From Lojkania enalia (taxonomy: Eukaryota; Ascomycota; Dothideomycetes; Pleosporales), in NCBI GenBank assembly GCA_010094045.1, contig ML986721.1:34231-98230 (forward strand): a DNA stretch of 64,000 nucleotides, read 5' to 3'. Both the position numbers and the translations under genes were made by a program. Numbering within the stretch: the stretch's first letter is position 1; every line of letters begins with the position of its first letter. Shown here piece by piece: positions 13,528-26,326 of this stretch. A model generated the notes under the pieces. It was not told the DNA's origin. It saw only the letters and a list, made by a program, of their open reading frames with translations, and ran no database searches.

Positions 13528-14287
13528 GTTGTAGACTATGTATTGAGTTGTGTGTCGTTAGGTTAAAATTCGTCCTTCGCTGAGCGCTCATTCGCCGTGG
13601 GGATTTTCCGTTACCTCTCCCACCTTTGTCACGTGAGCTAATCAATGCTACTAGCTAGCTATGAGACTATAGCTTTGACTGGCTGCTGTTATCTAGCATT
13701 CGCATTGATATTACATCGATATCTACTCTCGATCTTACCGACTACTTTCGTTTCATACCGGGATGAACGACAAGATGACTAAAAAAATGCGGACTATGCC
13801 GGTGCGAGGGAAAAGTAATACGTCGAGTCTTCATGCATCTACCGGTCGTGGCGGTTCCTTTGCCTTCATGAATGACATCCATCGGAACCATTCCATTCGT
13901 CTCGAAGAGTGACACCAACGCATGCTATCAAGCAAGTGAAATAGGGTTCCTCATTGGAAGTATGGGATCTGCGTGGTCATCGCTATCGGCACATGCATCA
14001 CGACTCTCGGGCGCTGGCGAACCATGCCGCGCACCGCGGCACTGACTCGACTTTCCCCCCGCACGGCCCAAGGCTGTCTTACGGATGTCCCCGTTTACTC
14101 CTCTTCACCCTTCCAAAATAACACCCAGCCTCCCTTCACGCCCGACAGCCTCCCCCCCGACGACATTATCTGCCATTCTTGTAAAAGCGGCCGAAGAAGC
14201 AATATGACTTCTCCGGACGTACATTATCCCTTTCCCCCCAAACAATGTATAGGACGCTTCAACCACTTCAAAACAACTTATTCCTAA
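13528..14287. other. Intergenic; no recognised gene
   Basis: The stretch after the first DUF6594-like gene holds a GTCACGTG-type site near 13,629 and a 104-codon frame (13,973-14,287, +) with a proline-rich composition that I do not recognise. CCTAACAG at 14,283-14,290 resembles a fungal branch/acceptor site and leads into the repeat-bearing frame described next. Confidence 0.35.
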
Positions 14288-14353
14288 CAGTACACAGCAT
14301 CAAAGGGCTCTACGCTCTCTAAAAGGCTAAAGAAACGGACGAAGCCCAAGCAA

Positions 14354-14467
14354 GAGAACCCCAACCAGGAGAACCCCAACCATGAGAACCCCAACCATGA
14401 GAATCCCAACCATGAGAACCCCAACCATGAGAACCCCGACCATGAGAACCCCTACCAGGAGAACCCC
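14354..14467 (+). repeat. 15-bp minisatellite encoding an ENPNH pentapeptide repeat
   Basis: Seven full 15-bp units plus a partial one, consensus GAGAACCCCAACCAT. Because the unit is a multiple of three, it gives a pentapeptide repeat in one frame (ENPNQ, ENPNH several times, ENPDH, ENPYQ). That frame is open from 14,288 to the TAA at 14,522-14,524: a basic lead (SKRLKKRTKPKQ), the repeat, then a Ser/Thr-rich tail. There is no ATG in the open stretch before the repeat, so it would have to be an internal or last exon joined at the CCTAACAG site. No upstream exon was established, so I annotate the repeat and treat coding as a possibility only. Confidence 0.85.
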
Positions 14468-14524
14468 AAAAGCGCCTCCATCGCGACTGGCACGTTGTCG
14501 ATGGATTCAGAGAAAACGAAATAA

Positions 14525-17500
14525 GAATCAATATCGGGCGGGATTGTTGGTCCTAGAGACATCGTCGGTACTTTGAGAGAGGAGCGCAATTCCATCATGG
14601 CCGGCATGTCGATGAATACTTAGAAAGAAAAATTAGGATTGAGCTTCTTAGCGGCCGATGTGGGATGGATGTTGGAAAGACGCCTGGCTATGTAGTGGGA
14701 TAGTTGATGGCTACGGCATTATCGGCGGCTCGGAGGCTGAAATGATCCGGCATTGAAGAGCGGTTATGTCCCTTTTCTAACGCCGTACATGAAGCCATCT
14801 ACGCCCTGAAGCATCGGCATTCGGGCCCTCTATATCTATATGCACCCATATCCTAATAATTTGCATGGATTCCGCGATGCTCTCTCGAATTCTAGGCACC
14901 TCCGTGAGATTGTTGGTTTGTCGATCGAGCATATTTCCACATCGCAGCACCCACCCGCCGTCGCACGACCACGCTTTAGTCACGCCCTCGATCGCCAGAT
15001 TTAGCATATCTCGGGCTTCATATATTCAGGTTGATGCATAATCCGGACATTGGCTGTTCTATGATCGGGCTTTGGATTGGTGGGCTGGTGACGGTGGCCG
15101 TCTGCGTTAAAGCGTAACAAGTTCCCATACCAGCACGCTCGTTCTTGATATTATGCTTACCATAGTATAAACCAAACATTTAGCTTAATCCTAACATGTC
15201 GCCATCCCTCGCACCTCGCTTCTTTTCTCTCATTCACCGCATCCGTATTCGATTTGATAAATGATCTCATCACTCAAGGTCGCGATCGAAGCGGTCATAT
15301 ATACTATTTGTACAAAGGTTTCCTAGCTTCTTTATGCGTTCTGCGCCCTTGCTGCAATATTAGGGAGGTGGTTCGGTAGTTCTCGCTGAAGAAACTGGCA
15401 TACCCGTCAAGCATTTCACCATTGCTCGCAGGTCCAGGATCACATGCATTGCGCCATTGAAGAGACCTTATATACCTAGTACGGTGCAATTATAACCGAA
15501 TAAACGTCACGAAAACACCCTAGGATTTAAAAGCCTCATGGTCTCGCTATTTCGCTGCGCCTATTCCCCGCCTTGCTCCTCTTAGACACCCCCATACCCC
15601 AAAGCAATACCACTGTTCCGTAGGTCGGATGAATAATAGAGAATTACAAGCTTCTCAAGAATAGCCTATAATGGCTCAAAATACCACCTTTACTACCTAC
15701 ATCGATATTTCCAAACGCTTAGTTTGCTCGATTGCTCTCGTTAACTTGAGCATCCATATTTCAATACTGGGCGCTGAAAACCGTGATATATGTCCCTGCA
15801 ATGCACACAATAGCATCATGCGTCGAGATACCCCAGGATCCGGGATTCGGCTGAGTGCACTAAATAGTGAAATACTGTCGTAGACGGCTGCCCGAAAATT
15901 ATCCGGAAATAGTCCGAGTTGCCATTGTTGCAAGGATTTCGTCATGCTGTGAATGGGTGTCGGAACTAGAAAATGAATTAAGATTTTTGAATTAGCTGAT
16001 AGAGTAGATTTCGCGTTTTGGGCGGTGTAGAAAGCAGTACGTCCGTTCAATAGAATGACGCAATAGAGTATAAGTTCATTGGTTTCTTAGGGATATTACT
16101 ATGCTATCCAAATGAAAATGCCAATGGGCAACGTGCGAATTTTATAAATATTCATATTGAAGACTAAGCTACAATCTACCCTCGCTCGGAACTCCGCGAT
16201 CAACTTATAGAGTAGTGATGAGTCAACCCGGGTCTAGATTCTATCCTGTCGGACAGCTTCGGCGACATGCTTCCTCGGCCTATTTTTCAGGGCTCATTCA
16301 CAAGAATCAATGTCGATAAAAAGACGATCCTACAAATTGCAGCCGCCACTTCATCTGATATTCCCCCAAAGATCCATTACCGCCCAAGCTTTCTATTCGT
16401 CATGCACCAAGTTCCGAGCATTGCCACCCAGATTGCTCCCATGATGCTACGCATTAAGATATATCCTGAGCCCAAATCAATTACTTGATCTAATTTACAT
16501 GCAAGCTTTTGCTGGGCATCGGTAGTCCGATCAAATCTCCCAAGTCTCGAGTCCAGGTCTCAGACTCTCCATTCCAAGGCCCAGTACATCGCACACAATA
16601 GCCGCGCTTGTAGCCAGCATAGAAATCCTCCACATGCAAGGTTATAGTGGCATCCTGCAGACTGCAAGCCCTCCGGCGAATCCGGAGCTTGCCAGGGCCC
16701 CAACTGTTTGATAATATTCTATCCTCGCTACGGTCCCCCACTGAACAGGCGTTCTGTTTGCGCAGATGTGCAAATAAGCTCAAGTCGCAGTACAAATCAC
16801 CAGTCGGTAGTTTTCCAGCGCGTAGAATTTATCGCGTGAGCTGGGGTGGCTGCCTTCCTTTCCAACGCACCATTGGAGTCCAAGAGCCACGCAGTGGGGC
16901 CGGAAGAGGCAAGTATGCGTCCTATCACTGCATTAGGAGCGTATCGAGGAATATTGAGGGTGTGGGAGTGTAAGGTTCGGCTATTGGATGTTGCGAGGTA
17001 ATCTGGCTGAACTGGTGGGTGTCGGCGCATATTGGCTGCTAGTAGACGCGTGTGGATGGCGAGGCTTGGATTCGATACGCGGGCGTGTATTACGATTTAA
17101 CGAAAGAGATGCGATGGGAACGAAGTTCCACAACGTGTAGCTGTGGTTTTCAAGGCGATTTAGTCAGTATCATGAGCTTGCGAGAGTCTTGGGACTGGAT
17201 TGCGAAGGGAGAAATTCATTTGGGTACCTTCGAGACGGCTCCGAGGGTACTTGGGCCAGTTTCTATGGTTTCTAGTGCTACAGTAACTGGCGCTTGATGT
17301 AGCCAGAGGCTTAGGAAGAAGAACTGAGAAAGGTTCGACGCGTCTACGCGCACAAAACAGATGATTTCAGTAAGATTCCGAGCATGACAGCGGAAACATT
17401 CTGATGGCAAGGCTGGGGGGTCCAGCAGAGCCCCCTCCACTGATCCCAAAGTTGCTGCCTGGGGCAACGAAGCGCTTGCGAACTGCCAAGTGGTCCCTCA

Positions 17501-20484
17501 ATCCCGGATCAGGACGATACCGATACCAAAAGCCACGCTCGCTGTTGTAGGCCCTGGCAATTTCCACTTTCCCCCTTACTTCGGGGGCCTCAACAATTCG
17601 AGTTGGCAAGGGCGCCTTGAGCTGTGCAGCGAGATGGAGAGCTGCACTATTCAAGCCCTACCAGCCTATGGAATTGACGCTCGCTCTAGCTGGTATGCGC
17701 ACTTGCTTCCCCGATGCTAGTTAGTCCGGTAAGATGGCGTTGCTGAGAGCAGGTGTGCGCGCCGCTATCGTTGGAGTGGTTATGGAAATGAGGGTGAGAG
17801 CACCAGGCTATGCCTCTGACATTATCGAAGAGTATCGGGGAGGAGTTGTCACGCTGACTTTTTAAATTTCCTCTCGCATATTCTCCACTATGCCGGAGTA
17901 GGGGAACTCGGTGCAACTGTAGGCTAAAAAGGGACTCCGGCTTGTCCGCGAAAGTCGGTCGCAGCGAAGGTTCTTTGGTCGGTAATGATAGGCCGTGGTC
18001 GCTCCTCCACTGGCACGGAAGCGCCCGGGCGTGGAAGGAACAGGCTGCCGGCCCAGGATTCGGAAAAGGCTAGAGGTGAGGTGTCTTGCAATGCTGGAGG
18101 CTGGAATCTCCATTTAAAAATGAGTTAGCCGATGTTCAAGCCGTTGTCCAAGATATTGTATCCGCTGTAAGGACGCCGCTGTATATAATGTGGCCGGACA
18201 TTAGGGTAACTCATGCATATCTGCACTGAATAAACCCCGTCTTTGTTTGTTACGCATTCCGTGCTCCTTACTCGCATGCTTCCGTGCCCTATTAATTGGA
18301 GTGCAGCCGTCCTTCAGCATGAGCCCTTGGCTTGGGTAGCCAGTGGCGACTCGATGCTGGCGAAACAACCTGGACAGCTTCCAAAACAAGATCAGGCGAG
18401 GACTCTGTGGCTCGGTCTTCAACCATTAGAGGCCCTACTTGAGAGTTTTCGCAACTAATTATCTAGGCTTAAAATTGATGAAGGATTCCTCATGTTTCTT
18501 GGTATTTTTGCTGTTGAACTGCGCGGTCCTTCCGTGAACATCGCTCGACGATGAACTCTAGCTCTTGCGGCCTTGAGGCAGCACATGATCAACTTAATTT
18601 CTTGATGAGAAGAGACAGCTTCTAAATGTGCATCTAGCCTGGATTTTGGACTCGCATATTCGAAAGGCTGCGCACCAGGCCCAAGTCATAAACATATTAA
18701 ATGCTATTCTCTCCCTATTCCAAATTCAAAGTGCCACATGTCAAGAAAGATACGGCAAAAACAAGCGATGCAGCTCCGGGATGATTGCGCTGAGCTCGGG
18801 CTTAACTTTCCGGGCGGAATGGACCGTCTTGTGTAACGACGGCAGAGAAGGCAACCGTATTGACAAATGCAATTAAGCCGAAATGATTACTGACGGTAAA
18901 TTTCAGGCGTCAGGACTTGGAAGTAACAGCGAAACCCCTTAGGCTGTTACTAAGCCCGGGAATTTGCCACGTGCACTTGGACAGCCTTGCGTAAATGGAG
19001 AAATACTAGTTCCGTTCCGGCAGTCGATGTCAAGCATATCTGGGGCGACTATTAGTAGATTTTCGAGGTCGGCCTCAGTGCATGGCTTGATATACTATTT
19101 TACGACTTACGATGTTATCTAGAGCTCATTCGATTCCTTTTTATAGAGTTTAAGGGGCACGAATGAGAGCCGGTGTGTTGCCCATTTCTTCTATCATACT
19201 TGTCGAGTTCCTTTCCAGGCTATATGGCCAATATATATTTCTGTGTTCTTTTGTGGGTTGTTGATTTATGAAGAAGATAAATGAGGTAGAGGAAAAGCTG
19301 GGGCGAAATAGTACCTAGATTGTTGCGGATGCGCAATGCTTTAAGTTTGGAATGACTGGCGATCAACCTAGATTCTCGTGAAAGCGCCGTTGCCAACCGA
19401 ACGCTCGGACTTTCACCAGTTCCAAGGTTGAATCGAGTGGTCCGGGCAATTCAGCTTGTGAGAGGGGCACGACGATATTCATATTGTAGTGGATTAAAAA
19501 GTTACATGCTGAGGTGTATTAACTATCCTAATCAGGTTCATCATGTAGCTCAACGATTCAACGACCCCGCAGTCATGCCTTGGTCTGCTAATCAAATACA
19601 AAGCACGTGATCCCGTTTAGCTCGCACAGCAACGCCGCAACGTGATAATACAAGCTCCATATAGTACTTCGGTCAACATTCAACGCCTTATATTATGCAA
19701 TATGAAGTCGTGGGTTCGTTTCAATTGATGGATTTCGCTTCCGAAAATCGATAGGCACAACTCCCCTGAACGAGAAGAGCAAAATTATTCTAGGTGGCAA
19801 GATTTGAAATTGCCTTTATCTCCTATATCCAAGAATCATCAGTTACCGCCTCCAGAAGAGTCAGCGCGGAAGACAAACTAACAACAATGATGTCGATGAA
19901 GTTGCATGACGCATCTGGAGAGGCTTCGTCAAGCAAACTAACAGGAAAGCAGAGATTCTTGGACAAGTTCTAGTTGCCTTCTATTAGAATTGTGATCAAA
20001 ATAGCCATTGCGACAGTACTTTGACTTATCACGTAAGGGTGTATTGGTATTGGACGAGAGAGTCGGACGCACACTATCAACTCCGCATTACTGAGCGGGG
20101 GCCAGATTCCGCCTCACACTTCGGGGGAGCAGAGAAGCGGTCAACAAACCTCCATGATCCATCCCGAAGAATGAGGTCGTTCAGGCAAACATCTCGTCGC
20201 AGGCGCTTAACCAGAAAGTATGGTCTGAGGCCGTTGTGGAACCAAAAGACGGCAGTGCCGGCGGAATAACTCACCAGAGCAGCTGATCCCGCGAGAGCCT
20301 AGAAACACCAACATATGCAGAACACGTCGGCTACCCTATCGTGCTGCAATTATGAATGGATGATAGGAACCGGTGAGTGAAGCGCCAGTTGACAGAAGAC
20401 TTCTCTCTTGCAGCAAAACCGACTATGGATGCTGCTATTGATGCTATTCTCGTGTGGTCGAGCCTTCTGAATGATGCCTGCATG
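14525..20484. other. No recognisable gene over about 6 kb
   Basis: Only short overlapping frames on both strands. The longest are 117 codons (15,697-16,050, -) and about 100 codons (16,490-16,795, -; 16,647-16,973, +). The 15,697-16,050 frame begins NGRTAFYTAQ, which faintly recalls an ankyrin repeat start, but nothing further supports it. The 16,490-17,654 interval has several - and + frames with plausible composition but no motif I can name. I see no RNA gene or mobile element here. Confidence 0.35.
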
Positions 20485-20985
20485 TCAGCGTTCGTATGCG
20501 TGGACATCGTCACCTGGTTCAACTTCGTGCTGCTGTTGGATTCGCAAAAGCTTGGAAGTTCGCTTCGGGCGCTGGCTTCTTCGGGCGTGCTGGTCCCACG
20601 GCCCCAGAGAATCGTGCTGCACATTAATGCGAACGTGACGCAGTAAGGCTGCTACATACCAAATAAGCCCTACGCCGTCATCAGCAACGGCCCGCACGGT
20701 ATTAGGCGACAGTCAACCGCAATTCCCGGACCAGGGTTGCTGCGATTGGTAACGATTAACCCAACATTGCTTCCGGGTTGCACCACCCGTTTACACAACT
20801 GCTCCTCCTCCTGCAGCCTTGTCCGATATTCTTGCGGCGTAATAAGTTGAGCAGGATTTCGATGGTCCTTGATGGGTTGCGAGTGGCTACAATTGTCCAG
20901 AACTAGATTAACCCCAGCGGTTCGGTCTATCTCTCTTATCAGGTCTCCGCGGCGCCTTCGGACAAGGCTGACGACGAAAGATGCA
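20485..20985 (-). pseudogene. Coding-looking minus-strand relic, family unknown
   Basis: On the - strand a frame runs open without a stop from about 20,985 down to a TAG near 20,675 (over 100 codons) with protein-like composition. It includes REIDRTAGVNLVLDNCSHS and a later TPQEYRTRLQEEEQLCKRVV. A second - frame (20,697-20,485, about 70 codons) overlaps its end and continues in the same direction, as if one reading frame had shifted. There is no ATG in a convincing place and I found no splice pattern joining the parts. It could be a decayed gene or an exon of a gene I failed to assemble. A + strand frame at 20,377-20,646 with an intron-like GTGAGT..TTGCAG before it (20,371-20,414) competes for the same DNA. 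Confidence 0.3.
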
Positions 20986-21399
20986 GCTGCTCCGCGAGCT
21001 TCATGAATAGAAGGCCATACAGATCACAGCCGTGGGTTGCTTCGGAACTCCAAGCAATGTGAAGCCTTTGCTGGGGGTAAGACGCGCATCTCCGGGGCAC
21101 TGGGATCCGAGACGCAAACAAGGGCTGAAGTCTTGGGGCTGAAGTCGTTCCTAACGCTCTCTGAATATCAGCTACGTCCAGCATCCAGATCGGAACAATT
21201 CCAAACATGGTATGGTTGGCGATGTTACCCTAAAGCCTTAAACTTAGGGTATAAATACGCAAAGCACCTTGGATAGTTCAACTTGAATCTCCAGAAAGGT
21301 CCCATACTCTTTGTAAAGCTTGTGTTCAGCGTCTGAGATCTGTGGCTGCTTCTGCATCCGCCTAAAACGTTCTAGCCTTAGCGCCTCCTCTTTTCAATC
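20986..21399. other. Intergenic, upstream of the second DUF6594-like gene
   Basis: No gene recognised. The - strand frame 20,939-21,208 may belong to the relic just left of it. The last 100 bases before the ATG at 21,400 hold pyrimidine-rich sequence (CTCCTCTTTTC) as is common before fungal starts; no TATA box was identified with confidence. Confidence 0.3.
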
Positions 21400-22326
21400 A
21401 TGCAGAGCAGGAAGATAAGCTCCTTCTATACACCGTTCTACAAGGACATCACCCGCCATCCTGAGATAGCAAGATTCCGTCGCTTTGGAGACCTCTGGTC
21501 AAAAAAACTGTATGATGATATCGAAGAAGTGCGAGCGGAGCGGAAAAATCTGGAAGATGCCTTGGCAAAAGTGCGTAGTTCCAATAGTGGGGTTACCGTC
21601 TTGGATTGTCCTCGCAGCGTCGTAAGAAGGGAGCACCCGCACCTAAGTCAAAAGTGGGATAGATATGAGGAATGCTTATTAAAGTATGGTGAGTGGGCGC
21701 CCTTGTTCGTAGTTGGTGTTGATGAAGGCTGACCGGCCTTAGGCCAGAGCCTATGTCTGAGCCAGCAGATAATCAATCTTCCTCATCAAGCTGCGTATGC
21801 CAGCAAGCAACTGAATGAGTTTGAAATTTTCGAGGATGATGTTTTTGGACCTACTGGAGAGGATGCAGCTCATTACAGAGACCCCTCATATCAGACCGAT
21901 GCCTGCTCTTGGAGGAACATACCACAAAACGATGCCTTAACAAACTGGTTCATAAACCACAGCAATATATTCGAAAAGCATGTCTTCAATCGGGCCCGAA
22001 GGTTTTTTGGTCAGAAGAAGCACCAACCAGGCGAAGAAACCAATATTCAACACGACTGGATTATTGGGTTCATGGATTTCGCCACATGCATTATTGCAAC
22101 ATTTCTCCTAACAGCGACAATGTTTGTTCTTGTCTCCGTCCCAACCATTAAAGTGCGAATCGCAATTGTTGGAGTTTTCGGCCTCGTATTTTCGTTGTCC
22201 GTAAAGGCGATTGCCGGCCACCCATCACGTGGAGAGGTCTTTGGTGCTACTGCAGCCTACTTTGCCGTAGCCTCTGTATTCGTCTCTAGTACAACAAGTA
22301 CAAATAGCTGGGTGTCGGGAGGTTAA
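21400..22326 (+). CDS. DUF6594-like membrane protein (two exons)
   Basis: Exons 21,400-21,688 and 21,743-22,326 join to 290 aa. The 54-bp intron starts GTGAGT and ends CCTTAG, and splicing removes a TGA that would otherwise end the frame at 21,730-21,732. The protein opens IARFRRFGDLWSKKLYDDIEEVR (about residues 24-46), the family's usual start with a charged helix that counts as a likely coiled coil. It continues through an acidic middle to a tail with three hydrophobic segments at about 209-228, 233-252 and 264-283; the last reads ATAAYFAVASVFVSS, the hallmark DUF6594-type ending. Function is unknown for the family; a membrane location is inferred from the tail. It shares layout but little obvious sequence with the gene at 12,531. 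The ATG at 21,400 is the first in this frame. No break was seen. Confidence 0.88.
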
Positions 22327-25300
22327 TGTGCTTGGGGAGTTGTGGGGCGTTTGGTGTTTCGGGGAAGAAGCGGTCAGTCCAAACTCTATATCTCCCGCGC
22401 GCCGGGTGTCGCCCTAGTCCTTTTATTCCCAATGCAGCGCTGTAGGCAACCATATCAATGCTTCTTTGTGCCAAGCCTTCTATATCTTGTAACACATTTA
22501 GGAGAAATGATACGGGCATTTAGTCGCTATTGGCTTTGCAAACAAGCAATCTAACAATGCCGCAGGGGTCGTAGCTACGGCATATGACAGACGCACGAAG
22601 AGAGTACCTATTGTCCCGCCTCATTTCTCATCTGAGGGCTATTTTTGGCCTGCACAATGCGACTTCATGATTCAGCCAAAGGATCGTCGACGAGACTCAA
22701 CAGCCGCAACGCTCTAATTGCGTCTATCCATACGCACACCCTCAGTTGATAGATTTCTGAGGTGATTAGGGGCATCAGTATCGTAGTTAGAGCTCCACAG
22801 TACCCTAGCGGTTGCCAGCACAGGCGCGCCAGCAGATTTTCACCCGCCGAACAGATAGATTAGGCCATTCCATTGCGGCTGCATCAACTATGGCTTGCTT
22901 GATTCTACTAGATTCTATCGCACATCTGGTAGTGGTCTAGACCTAAACCAGCAGCGCTGCCTCGATCGCAAAGCCTTAATGAACGCCTCGCGCACATCGA
23001 ATTTTGACTACACGAGTTTCCAAACTGTCTTCGGTGCGTTCCTCGACGGTGCCACGAACACAATTTCGTGCCAGCAGCAGAGCATCGTCCCAACAAATCA
23101 AACTCAGAATGCAGACCGGCATTGTCATCCTGATTCGCACCTCTCCTGCCCCTGTACTGCGTAGGAAGTCGCTTTTTGTAACCCTCGTTACTTTGCTGAC
23201 CATCTCCAGCCCCCCTTTCTCAAAATACTATGGGCACCAGTGGCAGGGGCAGCTGTCCAACAACTTCGCAACCCATCCAACTTTCTCAGGCTTCCGGCGG
23301 GAGCGGCAGTTCAACAACTCCGCAACTCATTCTTACCTATGAAGCTTCCGACGGCGAAACCACGGCCAACCAGGGGAGGCAAAATCATAGCCCTATTGCT
23401 CAGCTAGATGGTGAACACCTTTCTGTACCTGGGAGCCGTTTAATGGCCGTTGCTAAGTCAAAAGCAGCAGAAAATATAGACGCAGGGTGTGGATGAAACG
23501 TCTGGATCCCCTTCCTCACATGGTAGCCCGCATCTTGCTCACCCTCGATACGGGTGCTCAACACCGCCACCAAGTTCTCGCTTGACCGAAAATCCTCGAG
23601 GCCGAATAATTCATGTACGACACGTCTTTGTATTGTTCGATTTGCTTGACTGCGTTGACATGGCGGAAGGCGACATGACCAATATCTATCCACTCTAAAA
23701 TATGGCATGAGCTCATAAAAGCGGGTTTGACTTTCAGCATCTCATTGTAACACAGGCAGTCTACAAAATTTTGCTTAATATATCACGATTTACTGGAATT
23801 ACTTCCTCATAATGAGGATAATGACATGGAGTTGGCAGTTTCTCTCTTGGTGACTAGGCTTCGTATCAGAAATTGAGACGCAAGCTCATCGTGAAGTAGG
23901 TTCGCCAATACTAGCTTCTGCGCATATGGAGCCGAACATGGCACATACATATACCTTATATACTTGGACCAGTGAAAACAATTCTTCTCCTAATGACCAA
24001 GCTTGTTCTTTACCCTTCCCTATCTCGCTGAGAGCATGACGTCTTACCTTTTGTTTAGCAGGCATGTGGTCTTCCATTTTCCTCGTCTCTACAACTATCC
24101 TAAGTTGCAGCGCAAGTAAACCAAACCTCAGCTCATCTTTGCTATTTATATAATTACCTAATGGCGGCTAACTCCATTGACGAACGATGAAAATGCAAAC
24201 TAGCTATATCACCTATACCCATCTGTATCCCTCTTCAAGAAGCCCCCTGTACTATCTCATGGAATCTCGAGAGGCGCAACATCCTACTTCCGGCTTCATC
24301 TCGGCACGTATCAGAGTCGTGAAAACAAGCCCTGTCTATGTCTGTCTTCCATGTCCGCCCCTGTCCCCAGCCATCACTACTACGATCGAACCCGCGCAAA
24401 TCGCAGAACGCCATTTTCTCGCATAGCCAAGGATGATGCGTAGGTAACGGGTGGGGATGTAGGAGCGCGGGGTGATATCGTGAGGTTACTATTGCGGAGT
24501 CAACGCGTTTTGTCATGGTTTGAACTGGCGGGCTCGGTTGCTCCAATCGAGAAGGGTCGCGGCTGTTTAATGCGGCTATTCGAGAAATGGAAGGCCAAAC
24601 AACAGTTGAGCAGAGCAGCCTGAACGAGTGTGCAGAGAAGCAGGAATATCGATGCTATGTCTTTGGCAAGACGTCGGTCAGTGAACGCGTTGTTTATGGG
24701 AACCGGATCGTCTAAGTTGCAGAGATCCCGGGTATGCTGAAAGGTATGAATCCATCGGACGCAACGACTTTGCCATGGTGAGATATCTACGAATAAAGAT
24801 CCTTATCCTACGATAGAGGAAATTTCAAGGACAACAATAATTGACAGAAGCAGGAGCATTTGGTCATTAAGATGCTGTCAATCTTGTGGCAGATGTTGAT
24901 GCGCGCCTTTTCGGTGGTAGCCAGGCCAACCAGCCCACGTTTTGTCTGGTCGGCCCCTAAAACAGACCCAGTAGCTGGAGGAAAGGGGAGGCTGGCCCAA
25001 GGCTCAAACAGACGCCTGGAGTGACCGTGCTCTCGACGCACGGAACATCAGTAATTTCCGCCTGCGCCAACATCAGATTAGTCAACGTTCAGTCTTCGAA
25101 AAGGTAAAGTCGTACCCATGTCTGTGAATATAGCACTTGATTCGGATCATCACAGGGCGGTAGTGCGAGCTCTCCGGAAGTACGGCATCGGATGCCTTGC
25201 ATTACCTGTCAAATCGTCTCTCACAGGATGTAGGATGCAGGGAGAAAAGTATTTCTAACGAAGACTAACAAAAAAAACTCACGATTTGAAAACTAAAAAA

Positions 25301-26046
25301 CTATTTGAAGATATATCAATAAAACAGGAGCGGACACCAACTACTTGTTCGCCCATCATGTCTTAAGGAGACTACAGTACGATCCCTATCGTTCAGAGTT
25401 TAGTGCAGAATCACGTTGCTTAACATTTCCATAAATCGATGCAGAATCTGCGTGGAATTTCCAATGAGATCCATAAGTATGGAGTATTAGAAAGAAAGTC
25501 GTTTCTGCTAAGATTCTTGAATTTAAATGTCAGCTCCAAAGTACTAGGACTAAAAGAAAGCCAATACCCCATCTATGCGCTATGGTCGACCTTCAGATTT
25601 CTAAACCGACTTCTACATTACGACTTATGTCAGCAAGAGTCCGTGGGCATGTTTCTAGCCTTAGACTCCTATGAATCTTCTCGCCTAGGAATACCAAGTC
25701 GAAATTGTTTATTTCTCACAAAATGACTGAAGCCAGCCGAGTATATCAGGAATGTGTTTTACTAGATCCTAGAAATACAAGTTTTTTTCCAAATCATATT
25801 CACTGTTACCAACCTTGTAATCTACTCGGACGACAGTTGGTCGTCCGAGAGATCGCGCCATGCAAGGGGCCTAATCTAGGTTAGGAGGGACACAAAGTTG
25901 GGATGTTAGGCTTCAGTGAAGAGAGAGAAAAGGATTGCCGTGCTCAGAATACTATAAGTGTATTCAACGCAATAACTACGCAGAGTTCAATCTAGGTAGG
26001 AAATTTATCGACTTATATAGAAAGGTCTAAGCCCGCCAAGCCCCGC
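22327..26046. other. No recognisable gene over about 3.7 kb
   Basis: Short frames only. The + frame 23,230-23,496 (88 aa) is Ser/Thr/Gly-rich with a short internal duplication (PTTSQPIQLSQAS beside STTPQLILTYEAS) and looks the most protein-like. The - frame 23,400-23,708 overlaps it. The + frame 25,439-25,726 (95 aa) has no motif. No intron-exon chain could be built with confidence. Confidence 0.35.
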
Positions 26047-26113
26047 TTGTCCTGCCTGTCCTGTCTGTCCTATCTGTCCTGATGGCCAGGGCCAGGACAA
26101 CCAGGACAACTTG
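26047..26113. repeat. Imperfect TGTCC-type tandem repeat with an inverted tail
   Basis: The + strand reads several CCTG[TC]CTGTC-like units (about 26,047-26,081) followed by the inverted version CAGGACAACCAGGACAAC (26,092-26,109). TGTCCTG and CAGGACA can pair across a short loop. It lies directly downstream of the small - strand frame at 26,120-26,326. Confidence 0.65.
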
Positions 26114-26119
26114 ACACGG

Positions 26120-26326
26120 TCACGTGCAAAGATTGTGCCAAGCCTTATCATCCAACCAGTCATCGGCCCAGTTTCCGTAGCCCAACTGTTCGTCGCCTAA
26201 TTGGTTACTCCCAGCGAATATCCTAACCCATTCGCTTTCCAAGTCTACCTGCCCTAGACTTGTCAAGGCTGATGTTGGATCAAGCCCTAGCCACAGAGGC
26301 CGTTCCTCTTGGCTTCTTGTGTTCAT
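26120..26326 (-). CDS. Possible C-terminal fragment of an acidic protein, family unknown
   Basis: A 68-codon - strand frame with natural-looking codon use. The product is acidic and tryptophan-rich, with NWADDWLDDKAWHNLC at its end. Such acidic, aromatic tails occur in fungal transcription factors, but no DNA-binding domain is present and I do not claim that function. The region upstream on the - strand (above 26,330) has no matching exon and runs into the transposon nest, so this may be the surviving end of a gene that was cut, or chance. Confidence 0.3.
   Translation of the reverse strand: MNTRSQEERPLWLGLDPTSALTSLGQVDLESEWVRIFAGSNQLGDEQLGYGNWADDWLDDKAWHNLCT

Noticed and set aside
14354..14467. 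CRISPR array
   Set aside because: Direct 15-bp tandem units with no spacers, in a fungal genome.
15697..16050. Ankyrin-repeat protein fragment on the - strand
   Set aside because: Only the start of one repeat (NGRTAFYTAQ) is suggestive; no second repeat or LLxxGA motif.
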